In this document: positions 33,094-42,466 of the stretch, one piece after another | Position numbering within the stretch: position 1 is the first letter of the stretch | Layout: each line of letters starts with the position of its first letter | Source: Nonomuraea coxensis DSM 45129 | GTDB taxonomy: Bacteria > Actinomycetota > Actinomycetes > Streptosporangiales > Streptosporangiaceae | Assembly: GCF_019397265.1 (NCBI RefSeq) | Contig: NZ_CP068985.1 | Span: 4,506,501 to 4,570,500, forward strand | Direction: 5' to 3' | Length of the DNA: 64,000 nucleotides | Made by a program: the position numbers and the translations under genes | Notes under the pieces: generated by a model | Told to the model about the DNA's origin: nothing | Seen by the model: only the letters and a program-made list of their open reading frames with translations | Databases searched by the model: none

Positions 33094-35331
33094 GTGGACA
33101 CGGCATGGCGGATCGAGGTGCGCGGCATCGTGCAGGGCGTCGGCTTCCGGCCGTTCGTGTACCGGCTGGCGACGGCCATCGGGATCCGGGGAGAGGTCAG
33201 GAACGCCGGCGGGCACGTGGTCATCTCCGCCACCGGCCCGCCGGCCGCGCTGGAGGCGTTCGTCTCCGGCCTGCGTTCCCGGCCGCCCAGCGCGGCCCGT
33301 GTCCGGGACGTGCGCGTCGAGCCGATGCGGCCGGTGCGGCAGGCGCCCGGCTTCGTGATCGCGGGCAGCGACCTCCTGCCGGCGACCGGCGGCGAGATCC
33401 CGCCGGACCTGGCCACCTGCGACGACTGCCTGCGCGAGCTGTTCGACCCGGCCGACCGCCGCCACCGCTACCCGTTCATCAACTGCACGGCGTGCGGCCC
33501 GCGGGCCACCATCATCGAGAGCCTGCCCTACGACCGGGCGCGCACGTCGATGCGCGGCTTCGCGATGTGCCCGGCCTGCGCCGCCGAGTACCGGGACCCG
33601 TCGGACCGGCGTTTCCACGCCGAGCCGATCGCCTGCGCCGCCTGCGGCCCCCGGCTGCGCTGGCAGTCCATGACGGGTGAGGCCGCGCTGCGGGCCGCCG
33701 TGGACGCCATCGCGGCCGGTGGCGTCGTCGCCGTCAAGGGGCTGGGCGGCTTCCACCTGGTCTGCGACGCCGCCGACGGTGAGGCCGTGTCCCGGGTGCG
33801 CGTGATGAAGGGCCGCGACGGCAAGCCGCTGGCGGTCATGGTGCGGGACACGGCGATGGCTGGAACGCTGGCCGACCTCACCGACGGTGACCGCGCCCTG
33901 CTCACCGGCCCGCCGGCGCCCATCGTGCTGGCGCCGCGACGGCACGGCGCGTCGCCGCTGTCCGGAATCTGCCCCGGAGTATGCGACGGCATGCCGGACA
34001 TCGGGGTGTTCCTGCCGTACACGCCCCTGCACCACCTGCTGCTGGACGCGCTGCGCCGCCCTCTGGTGGTGACCAGCGCGAACCATGCCGACAGCCCCAT
34101 GCCGACCGGCGAGATCCCCGATCTCGCCGTGGACGGCGTCCTCACCCACGACCGGCCCATCGTGGCCCGCCACGACGACTCGGTGATCCGCTCGTTCGGC
34201 CGCGGCTCGATCACGATCAGGCGCGGACGCGGGCTCGCCCCCGCGCTGCTGCGCCTGCCCGCCGCGGCGCCGCCCCTGGTGGCCGTGGGGGCCCAGCTGA
34301 AGAGCACCTTCACCCTCGCCGACGGCGAACGGGCGGTGCTCGGGCCGCACATCGGCGACCTGTCCGACGCCGAGACGCTGGAGGCCTACGACGAGTCGCT
34401 GGAGCACCTGAGCCGTCTTCAGGACATCGAGCCACTGCACGCCGCGCACGACCTGCACCCCGGCTACCTGTCGACCCGCCTGGCTCGGCGCTGGGCGAGC
34501 CGCGTCCCCGTCCAGCATCACCACGCCCACGTCGCGGCCGTCGCCGCCGAGCACCGGCTGCAGCCGCCCTTCCTCGGCGTGGCCTACGACGGGCTCGGCC
34601 TGGGCGACGACGGCACGTTCTGGGGCGGCGAGCTGCTGCTCGCCTCCTACCGCGGCTACCGGCGGCTGGCCCGCTTCTCCCGTGCTCCCTTGCCCGGCGG
34701 CGAGGCGGCCGTGCGCAGGCCCGCCCGCATGGCCCTCGGTTACCTGCTCGGCGGCGAGATCAGCACCGGACCCGCGCCCGGCGGACTGCCCGGGGAGGAG
34801 GTCATCGCCCGCATGATCGCGCGAGGCGTGAACTGCCCGGCCGCGTCCAGCGCCGGCCGCCTGTTCGACGCCGCCGCCGCGCTGCTGGGCCTGTGCGAGG
34901 TGAACGGTTTCGAAGGTGAGGCCGCCACCCGGCTGGAACAGGCGGCGGGCGCCGTGCGCGGGGTGGATCCGCTGGCCTGGCGGCTGGAGCGCCGCGACGG
35001 GTTGTGGGTGTACGACGGGGTGGCGACCCTGCGCCACCTGCTGGAGGCCAGGGCGGACGGCGAGCCGGTGGGCCGGATCGCCGCCGCCTTCCACGCCACG
35101 ATCGCGGCCGTCACGGTGCTGCTGTGCGAGCGTGCCGCGGCCGAGCACGACGTGACCCAGGTGTGCCTGTCGGGCGGGGTGTTCCAGAACCGGCTGCTGG
35201 CCACCAACGTGCTGGCCAGGCTGACGACGGCGGGCTTCGAGCCGTACGTCGGCGAGCGGGTGCCGGTCAACGACGCCGGCATCAGCTACGGTCAGGCGGC
35301 CGTGGCGGCGGCGCGGCTGGCGCGCCGATGA
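33094..35331 (+). CDS. hypF: Carbamoyltransferase HypF, NiFe hydrogenase maturation
   Basis: A 745-residue protein of full family length, which makes the carbamoyl-AMP/thiocarbamate donor of the CN ligands of the NiFe site. Domains in order: acylphosphatase (1-90, EVRGIVQGVGFRPFVYRLA), two zinc fingers beginning at C109/C112 and including CTACGPRATII and FAMCPACAAEYRD, a YrdC-like domain (about 200-385, IAAGGVVAVKGLGGFHLVCD, then KGRDGKPLAVMV), and a Kae1-like domain (to the end, with VQHHHAHVAAVAAEH and VCLSGGVFQNRLL). It starts with GTG behind AGGAG. HypC, HypD and HypE genes follow. Confidence 0.96.
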   Translation: MDTAWRIEVRGIVQGVGFRPFVYRLATAIGIRGEVRNAGGHVVISATGPPAALEAFVSGLRSRPPSAARVRDVRVEPMRPVRQAPGFVIAGSDLLPATGGEIPPDLATCDDCLRELFDPADRRHRYPFINCTACGPRATIIESLPYDRARTSMRGFAMCPACAAEYRDPSDRRFHAEPIACAACGPRLRWQSMTGEAALRAAVDAIAAGGVVAVKGLGGFHLVCDAADGEAVSRVRVMKGRDGKPLAVMVRDTAMAGTLADLTDGDRALLTGPPAPIVLAPRRHGASPLSGICPGVCDGMPDIGVFLPYTPLHHLLLDALRRPLVVTSANHADSPMPTGEIPDLAVDGVLTHDRPIVARHDDSVIRSFGRGSITIRRGRGLAPALLRLPAAAPPLVAVGAQLKSTFTLADGERAVLGPHIGDLSDAETLEAYDESLEHLSRLQDIEPLHAAHDLHPGYLSTRLARRWASRVPVQHHHAHVAAVAAEHRLQPPFLGVAYDGLGLGDDGTFWGGELLLASYRGYRRLARFSRAPLPGGEAAVRRPARMALGYLLGGEISTGPAPGGLPGEEVIARMIARGVNCPAASSAGRLFDAAAALLGLCEVNGFEGEAATRLEQAAGAVRGVDPLAWRLERRDGLWVYDGVATLRHLLEARADGEPVGRIAAAFHATIAAVTVLLCERAAAEHDVTQVCLSGGVFQNRLLATNVLARLTTAGFEPYVGERVPVNDAGISYGQAAVAAARLARR

Positions 35332-35717
35332 CCCGTCATTCCTCGCGGGCGGCGCGTGGCCGCGGATCCCTGGTCGCGACCCGATCAGGGTGCGCGCGGG
35401 GTCCCGGGTGGCGGCTGAGGGCATGCCGCTGCGGTACGGCGGCGCCGCAGGCGGTCCTGTGCGGCCGGGGGACGAAGGTCCCCGCGCGCCAGGCCCTACG
35501 GCACTGCTGCGCGAGCCGCGCGAGCGGTGTGCTTGGCACGAACACGGAAACGGCGAATCACCCCGCGGAAGGGGGGCCGTCATGGCTCGGCGGCTGCTTC
35601 CGCCGGAGCCGGCACCGCGCTCGGGCTGGGCGGCCTGCCCGCCGTCCGGCGCGACGCCTGGCTGAAGTGGTGCGCGCGGCGCACGCGAACAGAAGAAGGC
35701 GAGGGAGGCTGGTCGGG
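35332..35717. other. Gap between hypF and hypC
   Basis: A 386-base gap inside an otherwise tight hyp cluster. It contains the DosR-like box at 35469-35482, suggesting a second promoter for hypCDE. Short Arg-rich open frames here, for example from 35581, lack conservation signals and are not annotated. Confidence 0.6.
35469..35482. promoter_or_regulatory. DosR/DevR-like box
   Basis: GGGACGAAGGTCCC, with flanking G and C extending the arms (GGGGAC...GTCCCC). The identical 14-mer recurs at 55289-55302. It lies before hypC, inside the hypF-hypC gap. Confidence 0.75.
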
Positions 35718-35951
35718 ATGTGCCTGGGCGTACCGGGAAGGATCGTGGCCCGCGACGGCGAGACGGGCATCGTGGACTTCGACGGGCTGCGCCGGGAGGC
35801 GTGCCTGTCCTACACCCCCGAGGCCGGGCCGGGTGACTACGTGATCGTGCACGTCGGGTTCGCGATCTCCGTGCTGGACGAGGACGAGGCGCTGCGCACG
35901 CTCGCGGTGCTGCGGGCGATCCCGGGAGGGCTGGATGAGATATCTCGATGA
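35718..35951 (+). CDS. hypC: Hydrogenase maturation chaperone HypC/HupF family
   Basis: A 77-residue protein opening with the defining [10 protein letters not shown], whose Cys2 binds iron when carrying the Fe(CN)2CO unit between HypD and the large subunit. The later [18 protein letters not shown] is the family's beta-barrel end. The stop lies 17 bases inside hypD, so translation is coupled. Earlier in-frame codons are ignored because the N-terminal Met-Cys is invariant after processing. Confidence 0.96.
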   Translation: MCLGVPGRIVARDGETGIVDFDGLRREACLSYTPEAGPGDYVIVHVGFAISVLDEDEALRTLAVLRAIPGGLDEISR

Positions 35952-37023
35952 GTATCGCGATCCCGTGCTCGCCCGCCGCCTCGTACGGGAGATCCGGGCC
36001 GCCGCCACCCGGCCGTGGTCGATCATGGAGGTGTGCGGCGGGCAGACGCACACCATCGTCCGGCAGGGCATCGACGAGCTGATCCCGGTGCGCATGGTGC
36101 ACGGGCCCGGCTGCCCCGTGTGCGTGACCCCGCTGGCCATCATCGACCGGGCGCTGGCCATCGCGGCCCGCCCCGAGGTCATCTTCACCTCGTTCGGCGA
36201 CATGCTGCGCGTCCCCGGCTCCGGCGCCGACCTGCTGTCGGCCAAGGCGCGGGGCGCGGACGTCCGCGTGGTGTACTCGCCGCTGGACGCGGTCGGCCTG
36301 GCCCGTACGAACCCGGACCGGCAGGTGGTGTTCTTCGCGGTCGGTTTCGAGACCACGGCGCCGGCCAACGCGATGGCGGTGCTGCGCGCGGCCGAGGAAC
36401 ACCTGGGCAACTTCAGCGTGCTGGTCAGCCAGGTCCTGGTGCCGCCGGCCATGGCCGCGATCATGGAGGTCGCCGCGGTGGACGCCTTCCTGGCGGCCGG
36501 GCACGTGTGCGCGGTGATGGGCTGGACCGAGTACGAGCCGCTGGCCGCCCGCTACCGGGTGCCGATCGTGGTGACCGGGTTCGAGCCGCTCGACCTGCTG
36601 GAAGGCATCCTCATGGCGGTCCGCCAGCTGCAGGAGGGCCGGTTCGAGGTGGAGAACCAGTACGCGCGGGCCGTCCGCCGCACCGGCAACACGCACGCCC
36701 AGGAGGCCGTGCGGCGGGTCTTCCGGGTGAGCGACCAGACGTGGCGGGGCATCGGGGAGATCCCGGCCAGCGGGCTGGTGCTGGCGCCGGAGTTCGCCCG
36801 GCACGACGCGACGCTGCGGTTCGGCGTCGGTGACCTCGGCGCGGACGAGCACCCCGCGTGCATCGCGGGGGAGATCCTGCGCGGCACCCGCACCCCGCTC
36901 GACTGCCCCGCCTACGGCGACGCCTGCACGCCGCGCAGACCTCTGGGCGCGCCGATGGTGTCCGCCGAGGGCACGTGCGCCGCCTTCCACAACGCCGGCC
37001 GTACCCGACAGGAGAGGCCATGA
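35935..37023 (+). CDS. hypD: Hydrogenase maturation factor HypD
   Basis: A 362-residue iron-sulfur protein that assembles the Fe(CN)2CO group with HypC and HypE. Motifs seen: [57 protein letters not shown], and the 4Fe-4S cluster Cys region CIAGEIL to CPAYGDAC and AEGTCAA near the C-terminus. It starts within hypC and its stop overlaps the hypE ATG. Confidence 0.97.
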   Translation: MRYLDEYRDPVLARRLVREIRAAATRPWSIMEVCGGQTHTIVRQGIDELIPVRMVHGPGCPVCVTPLAIIDRALAIAARPEVIFTSFGDMLRVPGSGADLLSAKARGADVRVVYSPLDAVGLARTNPDRQVVFFAVGFETTAPANAMAVLRAAEEHLGNFSVLVSQVLVPPAMAAIMEVAAVDAFLAAGHVCAVMGWTEYEPLAARYRVPIVVTGFEPLDLLEGILMAVRQLQEGRFEVENQYARAVRRTGNTHAQEAVRRVFRVSDQTWRGIGEIPASGLVLAPEFARHDATLRFGVGDLGADEHPACIAGEILRGTRTPLDCPAYGDACTPRRPLGAPMVSAEGTCAAFHNAGRTRQERP

Positions 37024-38069
37024 CCACGCGCTTCGACCCGGTCGCCGCCACCTGCCCCGCCCCGCTCGCCGAGAACGAGCGGGTGCTGCTCGGCCACGGC
37101 TCGGGCGGTCAGCTCATGGCCGAGCTGCTCGCCGACCTCACCCCCCGCCTCGGCGCCGGCACGCTGGAGGACGCCGCGATCGTCGCCACCGGCTCGCCGG
37201 AGATCGTGATGTCCACCGACGGCTTCGTGGTCACGCCCCGCTTCTTCCCCGGCGGCGACATCGGGTCGCTGGCCGTGCACGGCACGGTCAACGACCTGGC
37301 CATGCGGGGCGCGGCGCCGGTCGCGCTGAGCCTGGCCTACATCGTGGAGGAGGGACTGCCGCTGGAGGAGCTGCGCCGCGTGACCGCCTCCGTCGCCGAG
37401 GCCGCCCGGGACTGCGACGTGCGCGTCGTGACCGGCGACACCAAGGTCGTCGGCAGGGGCGCGGCGGACGGGCTGTTCGTCACCACCACCGGGATCGGCG
37501 TGCGGCTGCCCGGCGCGCACGTCGCCGCCGCCAACGGCCGTCCCGGTGACGCCGTGCTGCTGTCCGGCCCGATCGGACTGCACGGGATCACCATCCTGAG
37601 CACCAGGGAGGGGCTCGGGTTCGAGAGTGCGCTGGCCTCCGACAGCCGGCCGCTGCATCGCCTGACCACGGCGATGATCACGGCGGGCGGCCGCGGCGTG
37701 CACACGTTGCGCGATCCGACCAGGGGCGGGCTGGCCGGCGCGCTGAACGAGCTGGCCGCCGCCTCCGGCGTGGGCGTGGAGCTGGACGAGCCGGCCATCC
37801 CCGTGCCCGGCCAGGTCGCCGCCGCCTGCGACCTGCTGGGGCTGGACCCGCTGCACGTGGCCAACGAGGGCTGCCTGGTGGCGTTCGTGGACCCGGCCGG
37901 GGCCGAGGCGGTGCTGGCCGCGATGCGGGCACTGCCGGAGGGGGTGGCCGCCGTCCGGATCGGCACCGTGGTCGCCGGCCCTCCTGGGCGGGTCACCACG
38001 CGTACGCTCGTGGGCTCGCGCAGGGTCGTCGACATGCTGGTGGGGGAGCAGCTCCCGCGCATCTGCTGA
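37020..38069 (+). CDS. hypE: Hydrogenase maturation factor HypE
   Basis: A 349-residue PurM-like protein that dehydrates its C-terminal thiocarboxamide to thiocyanate, using ATP, to supply [41 protein letters not shown] and [17 protein letters not shown] are conserved, and the protein ends in the obligatory PRIC with the modified Cys. It is the last gene of the rightward hyp unit and converges with the hydrogenase operon. HypA and HypB are not in the window. Confidence 0.97.
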   Translation: MTTRFDPVAATCPAPLAENERVLLGHGSGGQLMAELLADLTPRLGAGTLEDAAIVATGSPEIVMSTDGFVVTPRFFPGGDIGSLAVHGTVNDLAMRGAAPVALSLAYIVEEGLPLEELRRVTASVAEAARDCDVRVVTGDTKVVGRGAADGLFVTTTGIGVRLPGAHVAAANGRPGDAVLLSGPIGLHGITILSTREGLGFESALASDSRPLHRLTTAMITAGGRGVHTLRDPTRGGLAGALNELAAASGVGVELDEPAIPVPGQVAAACDLLGLDPLHVANEGCLVAFVDPAGAEAVLAAMRALPEGVAAVRIGTVVAGPPGRVTTRTLVGSRRVVDMLVGEQLPRIC

Positions 38070-38075
38070 AGTCAC

Positions 38076-38114
38076 GGCCGGGCTCATGGGCCGGGCTCAC
38101 GGGCCGGGCTCATG
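38076..38114. repeat. Three 13-bp tandem repeats
   Basis: Three head-to-tail copies of GGCCGGGCTCATG (middle copy with one change) begin seven bases after hypE and run into the last codons of the protease gene, encoding its EPGP end. Slippage is the simplest explanation. No role is apparent. Confidence 0.8.
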
Positions 38115-38543
38115 GGCGAGGTCGCGTGCGATCGTGCGCGCGAGGGCCGCCGTCGCGGCGGCCACCGGCTGCGACAGACCCTCGCCGAGCGCGAACGTGG
38201 CGCCCTCGACGGTGTAGACGACCAGCTCGCCGGGCATCCGGCCGAGCACGCGCGCCAGCTCCACGGCATCGGCCAGGGACAGCGCGTGGCTGCTCGCGCC
38301 GGCGCGCGACGGCGGGAAGACGCCGTGGAAGCGGCGGACGACACCCGGCGGCTCGCCCGAGCGCGCGGCGTCGATCACGACGGCCACGTCCGCACCCGCC
38401 CACGCCTCGATGAGCTCCGCCGGGTCGCCGCCGTTGTCGGCCGCCGGCACGCCGAGGCCACGCAGCAGGCGGGCGGTCACGAGCCCGGCGCCGTCGTCGC
38501 CGCGGTAGTCGTTGCCGAGCCCGATGACGACCGTCTCAGCCAT
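38097..38543 (-). CDS. NiFe hydrogenase maturation endopeptidase
   Basis: A 148-residue protease of the HyaD/HybD/HycI family, which trims the large-subunit C-terminus after nickel insertion. VVIGLGNDYRGDDGAG gives the first metal-binding acidic residue, VAVVIDAARSGEPPG the second region, and SSHALSLADAVELAR carries the conserved His. It overlaps the 3' end of the large-subunit gene by eight bases and is the last gene of the operon. That large subunit ends in a His followed by nine residues, consistent with a cleavable tail. Confidence 0.93.
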   Translation of the reverse strand: MAETVVIGLGNDYRGDDGAGLVTARLLRGLGVPAADNGGDPAELIEAWAGADVAVVIDAARSGEPPGVVRRFHGVFPPSRAGASSHALSLADAVELARVLGRMPGELVVYTVEGATFALGEGLSQPVAAATAALARTIARDLAHEPGP

Positions 38544-39819
38544 GGCGGAGCGACAGGTCGAGGAAGTGCGCCGAGCAGGAGATGCACGGGTCGTGGTTGC
38601 GAATGGCGCGCTCGCACAGCTCGGTGAGCCGGGCGACGGGCAGGCCGAGCCGGGGTTCGACGAGGGCCCGCAGGTCGTCCTCGATGCGGGCCTGGTTCTG
38701 CGCCGTCGGGGGGACGATGTCGGCCTCGGCGATCAGGCCGTCCTCGTCGATGCGGTAGCGGTGGTAGAGGGTGCCGCGCGGCGCCTCCGACGCGCCGTGC
38801 CCGACCCCGGGGCGGGCGGCGACGGGCATCGCCGGCTCGTCCGGCGGGACGTACCGGTCGATGAGGCGCAGCGCCTCCTCGCACGCGTGCACGATCTCCA
38901 CCGCGCGCACCACGATGCTGCGGAACGGGTTGCGGCACACCCTCCCGAGCCCGGCCTCGGCGGCGGCCCGCAGCGCCAGCGGCGACAGCAGCGGCGCGTT
39001 GAGCGCGTAGCGGGCCAGCGGGCCCGTGAGGTAGCCGGGGCGGCCGTCGAGGCGGGCGTGCAGCGCGGTCGAGTGCCGTACCTGCTCCTCCACCACGTGG
39101 CGGGGCCAGTCGTGGACGGGGAAGGCGGTGCCGTCGCTGACGGCGACGTCGCCGGACAGGATCGCGTACTCGGCGGGATGGCGCAGCGCCAGGAACCGGT
39201 AGTCGTGCTCCACGTCGGGGAAGTCGAAGCCGCTGACCCACTCCACGGTGTCGAGCGCCGCGCGCAGGGCCCGCCGGAGAGGTCCGGCGAGCGGCGTCAG
39301 GTCGGCGGGCACCCGGTGGAAGCCGCCCAGCCGCACGTTGACCGGGTGGATGGCGCGCCCGCCGACGGCGGCGACCAGCTCGTTGCCCGCCTTCTTCAGC
39401 GCCAGCCCGCGTTCGACCGCCGGGCGGTGGCTTGCGGCCATGGCCACGCCGCTGGGAAAGCCGAGGAAGTCGGGGGCGTGCAGCAGGTAGACGTGCAGGG
39501 CGTGCGACTCGATCCATTCGCCGTAGTAGAGCAGCAGGCGCAGGTCGCGCAGCGCGCCCTCGACGGTGACGCCGCAGGCCGACTCCAGGGCTTGGCAGGC
39601 GCTCATCTGGTAGGCGACCGGGCAGATGCCGCAGACGCGGGCGGTGATGTCGGGCGGCTCGTCGAAGGCGCGTCCGCGCAGCAGCGCCTCGAAGAAGCGG
39701 GGCGGCTCGTAGATCTTGAGCTGCAGGTCGGTGACGCGGCCGTCGCGGGCCCGCACCAGCAGCGCGCCCTCGCCCTCCACTCGGGTCAGGCCGCCCACGC
39801 GGATGGTCTTATGCGTCAC
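38536..39819 (-). CDS. hyhL: NiFe hydrogenase large (alpha) subunit, group 3b type
   Basis: A 427-residue catalytic subunit. The nickel-iron ligands are in RVCGIC (Cys63, Cys66) and DPCISCSAH (Cys412, Cys415, His418), followed by a nine-residue tail FLDLSLRHG. The N-terminal [20 protein letters not shown] and the gene order beta-gamma-delta-alpha match the cytosolic NADP-linked (sulf)hydrogenases of Pyrococcus and the Hyh enzyme of Mycobacterium smegmatis. It starts with a GTG overlapping the small-subunit gene by 11 bases. No membrane anchor or Tat signal is present, so the enzyme is soluble. Confidence 0.95.
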   Translation of the reverse strand: MTHKTIRVGGLTRVEGEGALLVRARDGRVTDLQLKIYEPPRFFEALLRGRAFDEPPDITARVCGICPVAYQMSACQALESACGVTVEGALRDLRLLLYYGEWIESHALHVYLLHAPDFLGFPSGVAMAASHRPAVERGLALKKAGNELVAAVGGRAIHPVNVRLGGFHRVPADLTPLAGPLRRALRAALDTVEWVSGFDFPDVEHDYRFLALRHPAEYAILSGDVAVSDGTAFPVHDWPRHVVEEQVRHSTALHARLDGRPGYLTGPLARYALNAPLLSPLALRAAAEAGLGRVCRNPFRSIVVRAVEIVHACEEALRLIDRYVPPDEPAMPVAARPGVGHGASEAPRGTLYHRYRIDEDGLIAEADIVPPTAQNQARIEDDLRALVEPRLGLPVARLTELCERAIRNHDPCISCSAHFLDLSLRHG

Positions 39820-40558
39820 TGCTGCCTCCGAAGGAGGTGACGTTGAAGGTCCGGTAGACGCGTGCCAGCTCGTCGCCGGTCATGCCGGCGGCGCGCAGGC
39901 GGGCGTTGAGCGCGGCCGCGTTCGGGCTCTCCATGGGTCCGAAGCAGCCGAAGCAGCCGCGGTTGAACGCCGGGCACAGCGCGCCGCAGCCGGCCTGGGT
40001 GACCGGGCCGAGGCACGGCGTGCCGTGGGCGACGAGCACGCACGGGTTGCCGCGGGCCTTGCACTCGACGCAGACGCTGTGCGCGGGCACGGCCGGCCGC
40101 CGCCCGGCCAGGAAGGCGCCGATGACCTCCAGCAGCTGCCGTTTGTCGATCGGGCAGCCGCGCAGCTCGAAGTCGACGGGCACGTGCGCGGAGATCGGGG
40201 TCGAGCGTTCCAGGGCCTCGATGTGATCGGGACGGGCGTAGACGACGGCGGCGAACTCGCGCACGCCGGCCAGGTTCCGCAGCGCCTGCACCCCGCCGGA
40301 GGTGGCGCACGCCCCGATCGTCACCAGGTGCCTGGAGACCCGGCGTACGTGCTTGATCCGCTCCACGTCGTCCGGCGTGCTGATCGACCCCTCCACCAGG
40401 GACAGGTCGTAGGGGCCCGCGCCGCGGGCGCTGGAGGCTTCCAGGAAGTAGGCGAGGTCGATGGTCGCGGCGACGGACAGCAGCTCGTCCTCGCAGTCGA
40501 GCAGAGTGAGCTGGCAGCCGTCGCACGAGGCGAACTTCCACACGGCGAGCTTCCTCAC
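39809..40558 (-). CDS. hyhS: NiFe hydrogenase small (delta) subunit, group 3b type
   Basis: A 249-residue subunit expected to hold three iron-sulfur clusters. [19 protein letters not shown] is the proximal cluster motif; [51 protein letters not shown] and a Cys-rich [18 protein letters not shown] supply the rest. No Tat signal is present. It begins with a GTG that overlaps the stop of the diaphorase gene. It passes electrons between the NiFe site and the diaphorase subunits. Confidence 0.95.
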   Translation of the reverse strand: MRKLAVWKFASCDGCQLTLLDCEDELLSVAATIDLAYFLEASSARGAGPYDLSLVEGSISTPDDVERIKHVRRVSRHLVTIGACATSGGVQALRNLAGVREFAAVVYARPDHIEALERSTPISAHVPVDFELRGCPIDKRQLLEVIGAFLAGRRPAVPAHSVCVECKARGNPCVLVAHGTPCLGPVTQAGCGALCPAFNRGCFGCFGPMESPNAAALNARLRAAGMTGDELARVYRTFNVTSFGGSSDA

Positions 40559-41358
40559 AGCTGCCTCACCTCCAGCAGAGCGGCGACCCTGTCGTAGGTG
40601 AGCACAGGACCGTCCAGACACGTGAACAGCGGGCCGAGCTGGCAATGGCCGCACCGGCCGATGCCGCACTTCATGTTGCGCTCCAGCGACAGCGCGATCC
40701 GCCCGGCGGGCACCCCGCGCCGCAGCAGCTCCCCGGCGGTGGCCCGCATCATGAGCTCCGGGCCGCACACGAACGCGTAGGTGCGGCCCGGGTCGAACAC
40801 GATCCGGGCGACGAGCTTGGTGATCAGCCCGGTCGGGCCCGTCCACGTCCGGTCGGGATGGTCCACGGTCACCTGGACGTCGAGGTCACGGCCCCAGCGG
40901 GCCAGCTCGCGCGGGTAGATCAGGGTCGCGGGGGTCCGGGTGCCGGCGATCAGGCTGATCCGGCCGTAGCGGGCGCCGTGCGCGACCAGCTCACGGATCA
41001 CCGGCCGCAGCGGCGCCAGCCCGAGGCCGCCCGCCGCGACCACCACGTCCATCCCGCGCGCCCGCGACAGCTCCCAGTGGGTGCCGAACGGGCCGCGCAC
41101 GCCGACGATGTCGCCGCGCCGCGCACGGCACAGCGCCCGGCTCACGGGGCCGACCGCGCGGACGGTCTGCACGTACCCGCCCGAGCGGGCGTGCCCGCTG
41201 ACGGAGATGGGGATCTCGCCGACGCCGGGCGCGTACAGCATGGTGAACTGGCCGGGCAGGAACGGCGGGCAGGTCCCCTCGACCGGCTCCAGGGTGAGCG
41301 TGACGGTGTCGGCCCGGTCGGGGCGGCGTGAACGCACGCGGTACGGGGCCGGGATCAT
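40555..41358 (-). CDS. hyhG: Hydrogenase FAD/NAD(P)-binding (gamma) subunit
   Basis: A 267-residue ferredoxin-NADP reductase-like subunit. [20 protein letters not shown] is the FAD domain, [17 protein letters not shown] the start of the NAD(P) domain, CGPELMM its end, and [13 protein letters not shown] with FTCLDGPV the C-terminal 2Fe-2S site. It should exchange electrons between NAD(P)H and the hydrogenase. Its ATG overlaps the stop of hyhB and its stop overlaps the start of hyhS. Confidence 0.95.
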   Translation of the reverse strand: MIPAPYRVRSRRPDRADTVTLTLEPVEGTCPPFLPGQFTMLYAPGVGEIPISVSGHARSGGYVQTVRAVGPVSRALCRARRGDIVGVRGPFGTHWELSRARGMDVVVAAGGLGLAPLRPVIRELVAHGARYGRISLIAGTRTPATLIYPRELARWGRDLDVQVTVDHPDRTWTGPTGLITKLVARIVFDPGRTYAFVCGPELMMRATAGELLRRGVPAGRIALSLERNMKCGIGRCGHCQLGPLFTCLDGPVLTYDRVAALLEVRQL

Positions 41359-42455
41359 CGCAGCCGCTCCAGCTCTTCGGTGATGTCGATGCCGGCCGGG
41401 CACCAGGTGACGCACCGGCCGCAGCCGACACAGCCGTAGGTGCCGAACTGGTCGACCCAGGTGGAGAACTTGTGGCTGAGCCACTGCCGGTAACGGGCGG
41501 CGCCCGAGGAACGCAGCGGCGCGCCGCCCAGCTCGCTGAACCCCAGTGTGAAGCAGGAGTCCCAGCGTTCGGCGCGTTCGGCCGTGCCGTCGGCCAGGTC
41601 GACGCCGTCCTCGACGGTGACGCAGAAGCACGTCGGGCACACCATCGTGCAGGCGGCGCACGTCAGGCAGCGGGAGGCGATCTCGTCCCACAGCGGCGAC
41701 TCGCGCCGTTCGATCAGGCGTTCCCTGACGCCGTCGAGGTCGACGCGGCGGCCCATGCGGGCGGCGGCGGCGCCGACCTCGCGAGCGGCCGCCCGGTCGG
41801 CGTCGCCGGCCGGACGGGACGGCAGCGCGGCCAGCAGCTCCGCGCCGCGCTCGCTGCCCGCCTCGGCCAGGAACCGGTGCGGGCCGGTCAGCTCGGTCAG
41901 CGCCACGTCGAACCCGGAGGTGGGACGCGGGCCGGTGCCCATGGAGGCGCAGAAGCACGTCCCACCCGGCGCCGCGCAGGTGACCGCGATCAGGAACAGG
42001 GCCTCGCGACGCTCGCGGTACGCCTCGTCCGGATGCCGGCCGCCCAGGAACACCCGGTCCTGCACGGCCAGCGCGGCCAGGTCGCAGGCCCGCACACCCA
42101 GCAGCGCCACCTTCCCGGCCCGCGGCGGGACCTTCTCGGGCACGCCACCGCGCATCCGGAACAGGACGGAGCGCGGCGGATGCGTGTAGCGCTTGACCGC
42201 ATCCGGGCTCGCGGCGAAACCGAAGACGAGCTCCCCGCGCTCGTGCAGGCGGTAGAAGCCCGGCGCCTGCTCGTCGGCCAGGCCGCGGGGCAGATCGGCG
42301 GCGGAGCCGAGTTCGGCGAAACGGATCACCCCGTCGCGGGCGACGGGCCCCACGACGGCGAACCCGCGTTCGCGCAGCGCGCCGACCAGCGGATCCAGGT
42401 CGTCCAGGACGGCGGCCTCCCCGCCGTCCTCCACTCCGTGCGGGCACGTTCTCAT
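41355..42455 (-). CDS. hyhB: Hydrogenase iron-sulfur (beta) subunit
   Basis: A 366-residue subunit with two 4Fe-4S motifs in the C-terminal part: RCLTCAACTMVCPTCFC and YGCVGCGRCVTWCPAGID. The middle contains ALLGVRACDLAALAVQDRVF and CAAPGGTCFC, typical of the 4Fe-4S dicluster beta subunit of sulfhydrogenases, which in Pyrococcus is linked to sulfur reduction. ATG 42455 has GGAGG a few bases upstream. It starts 12 bases after the GltD/PorD fusion gene, so both belong to one message. Confidence 0.93.
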   Translation of the reverse strand: MRTCPHGVEDGGEAAVLDDLDPLVGALRERGFAVVGPVARDGVIRFAELGSAADLPRGLADEQAPGFYRLHERGELVFGFAASPDAVKRYTHPPRSVLFRMRGGVPEKVPPRAGKVALLGVRACDLAALAVQDRVFLGGRHPDEAYRERREALFLIAVTCAAPGGTCFCASMGTGPRPTSGFDVALTELTGPHRFLAEAGSERGAELLAALPSRPAGDADRAAAREVGAAAARMGRRVDLDGVRERLIERRESPLWDEIASRCLTCAACTMVCPTCFCVTVEDGVDLADGTAERAERWDSCFTLGFSELGGAPLRSSGAARYRQWLSHKFSTWVDQFGTYGCVGCGRCVTWCPAGIDITEELERLR

Positions 42456-42466
42456 GTCCGCCTCCT

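Noticed and set aside
35527-35844. Short plus-strand frames between hypF and hypC
   Set aside because: They overlap hypC out of frame, and their Arg-rich translations have no family match; the gap is better explained by a promoter.
32932-36990. Very long minus-strand open frame opposite hypF-hypD (1352 codons)
   Set aside because: It is the antisense shadow of strongly conserved hyp genes; its translation is His/Gly/Arg-rich with no domain, as expected in such GC-rich DNA.
38076-38114. Tandem 13-bp repeats considered as protein-binding iterons or a CRISPR-like array
   Set aside because: Only three contiguous copies without spacers, lying at the 3' ends of two convergent genes; slippage is a sufficient explanation.
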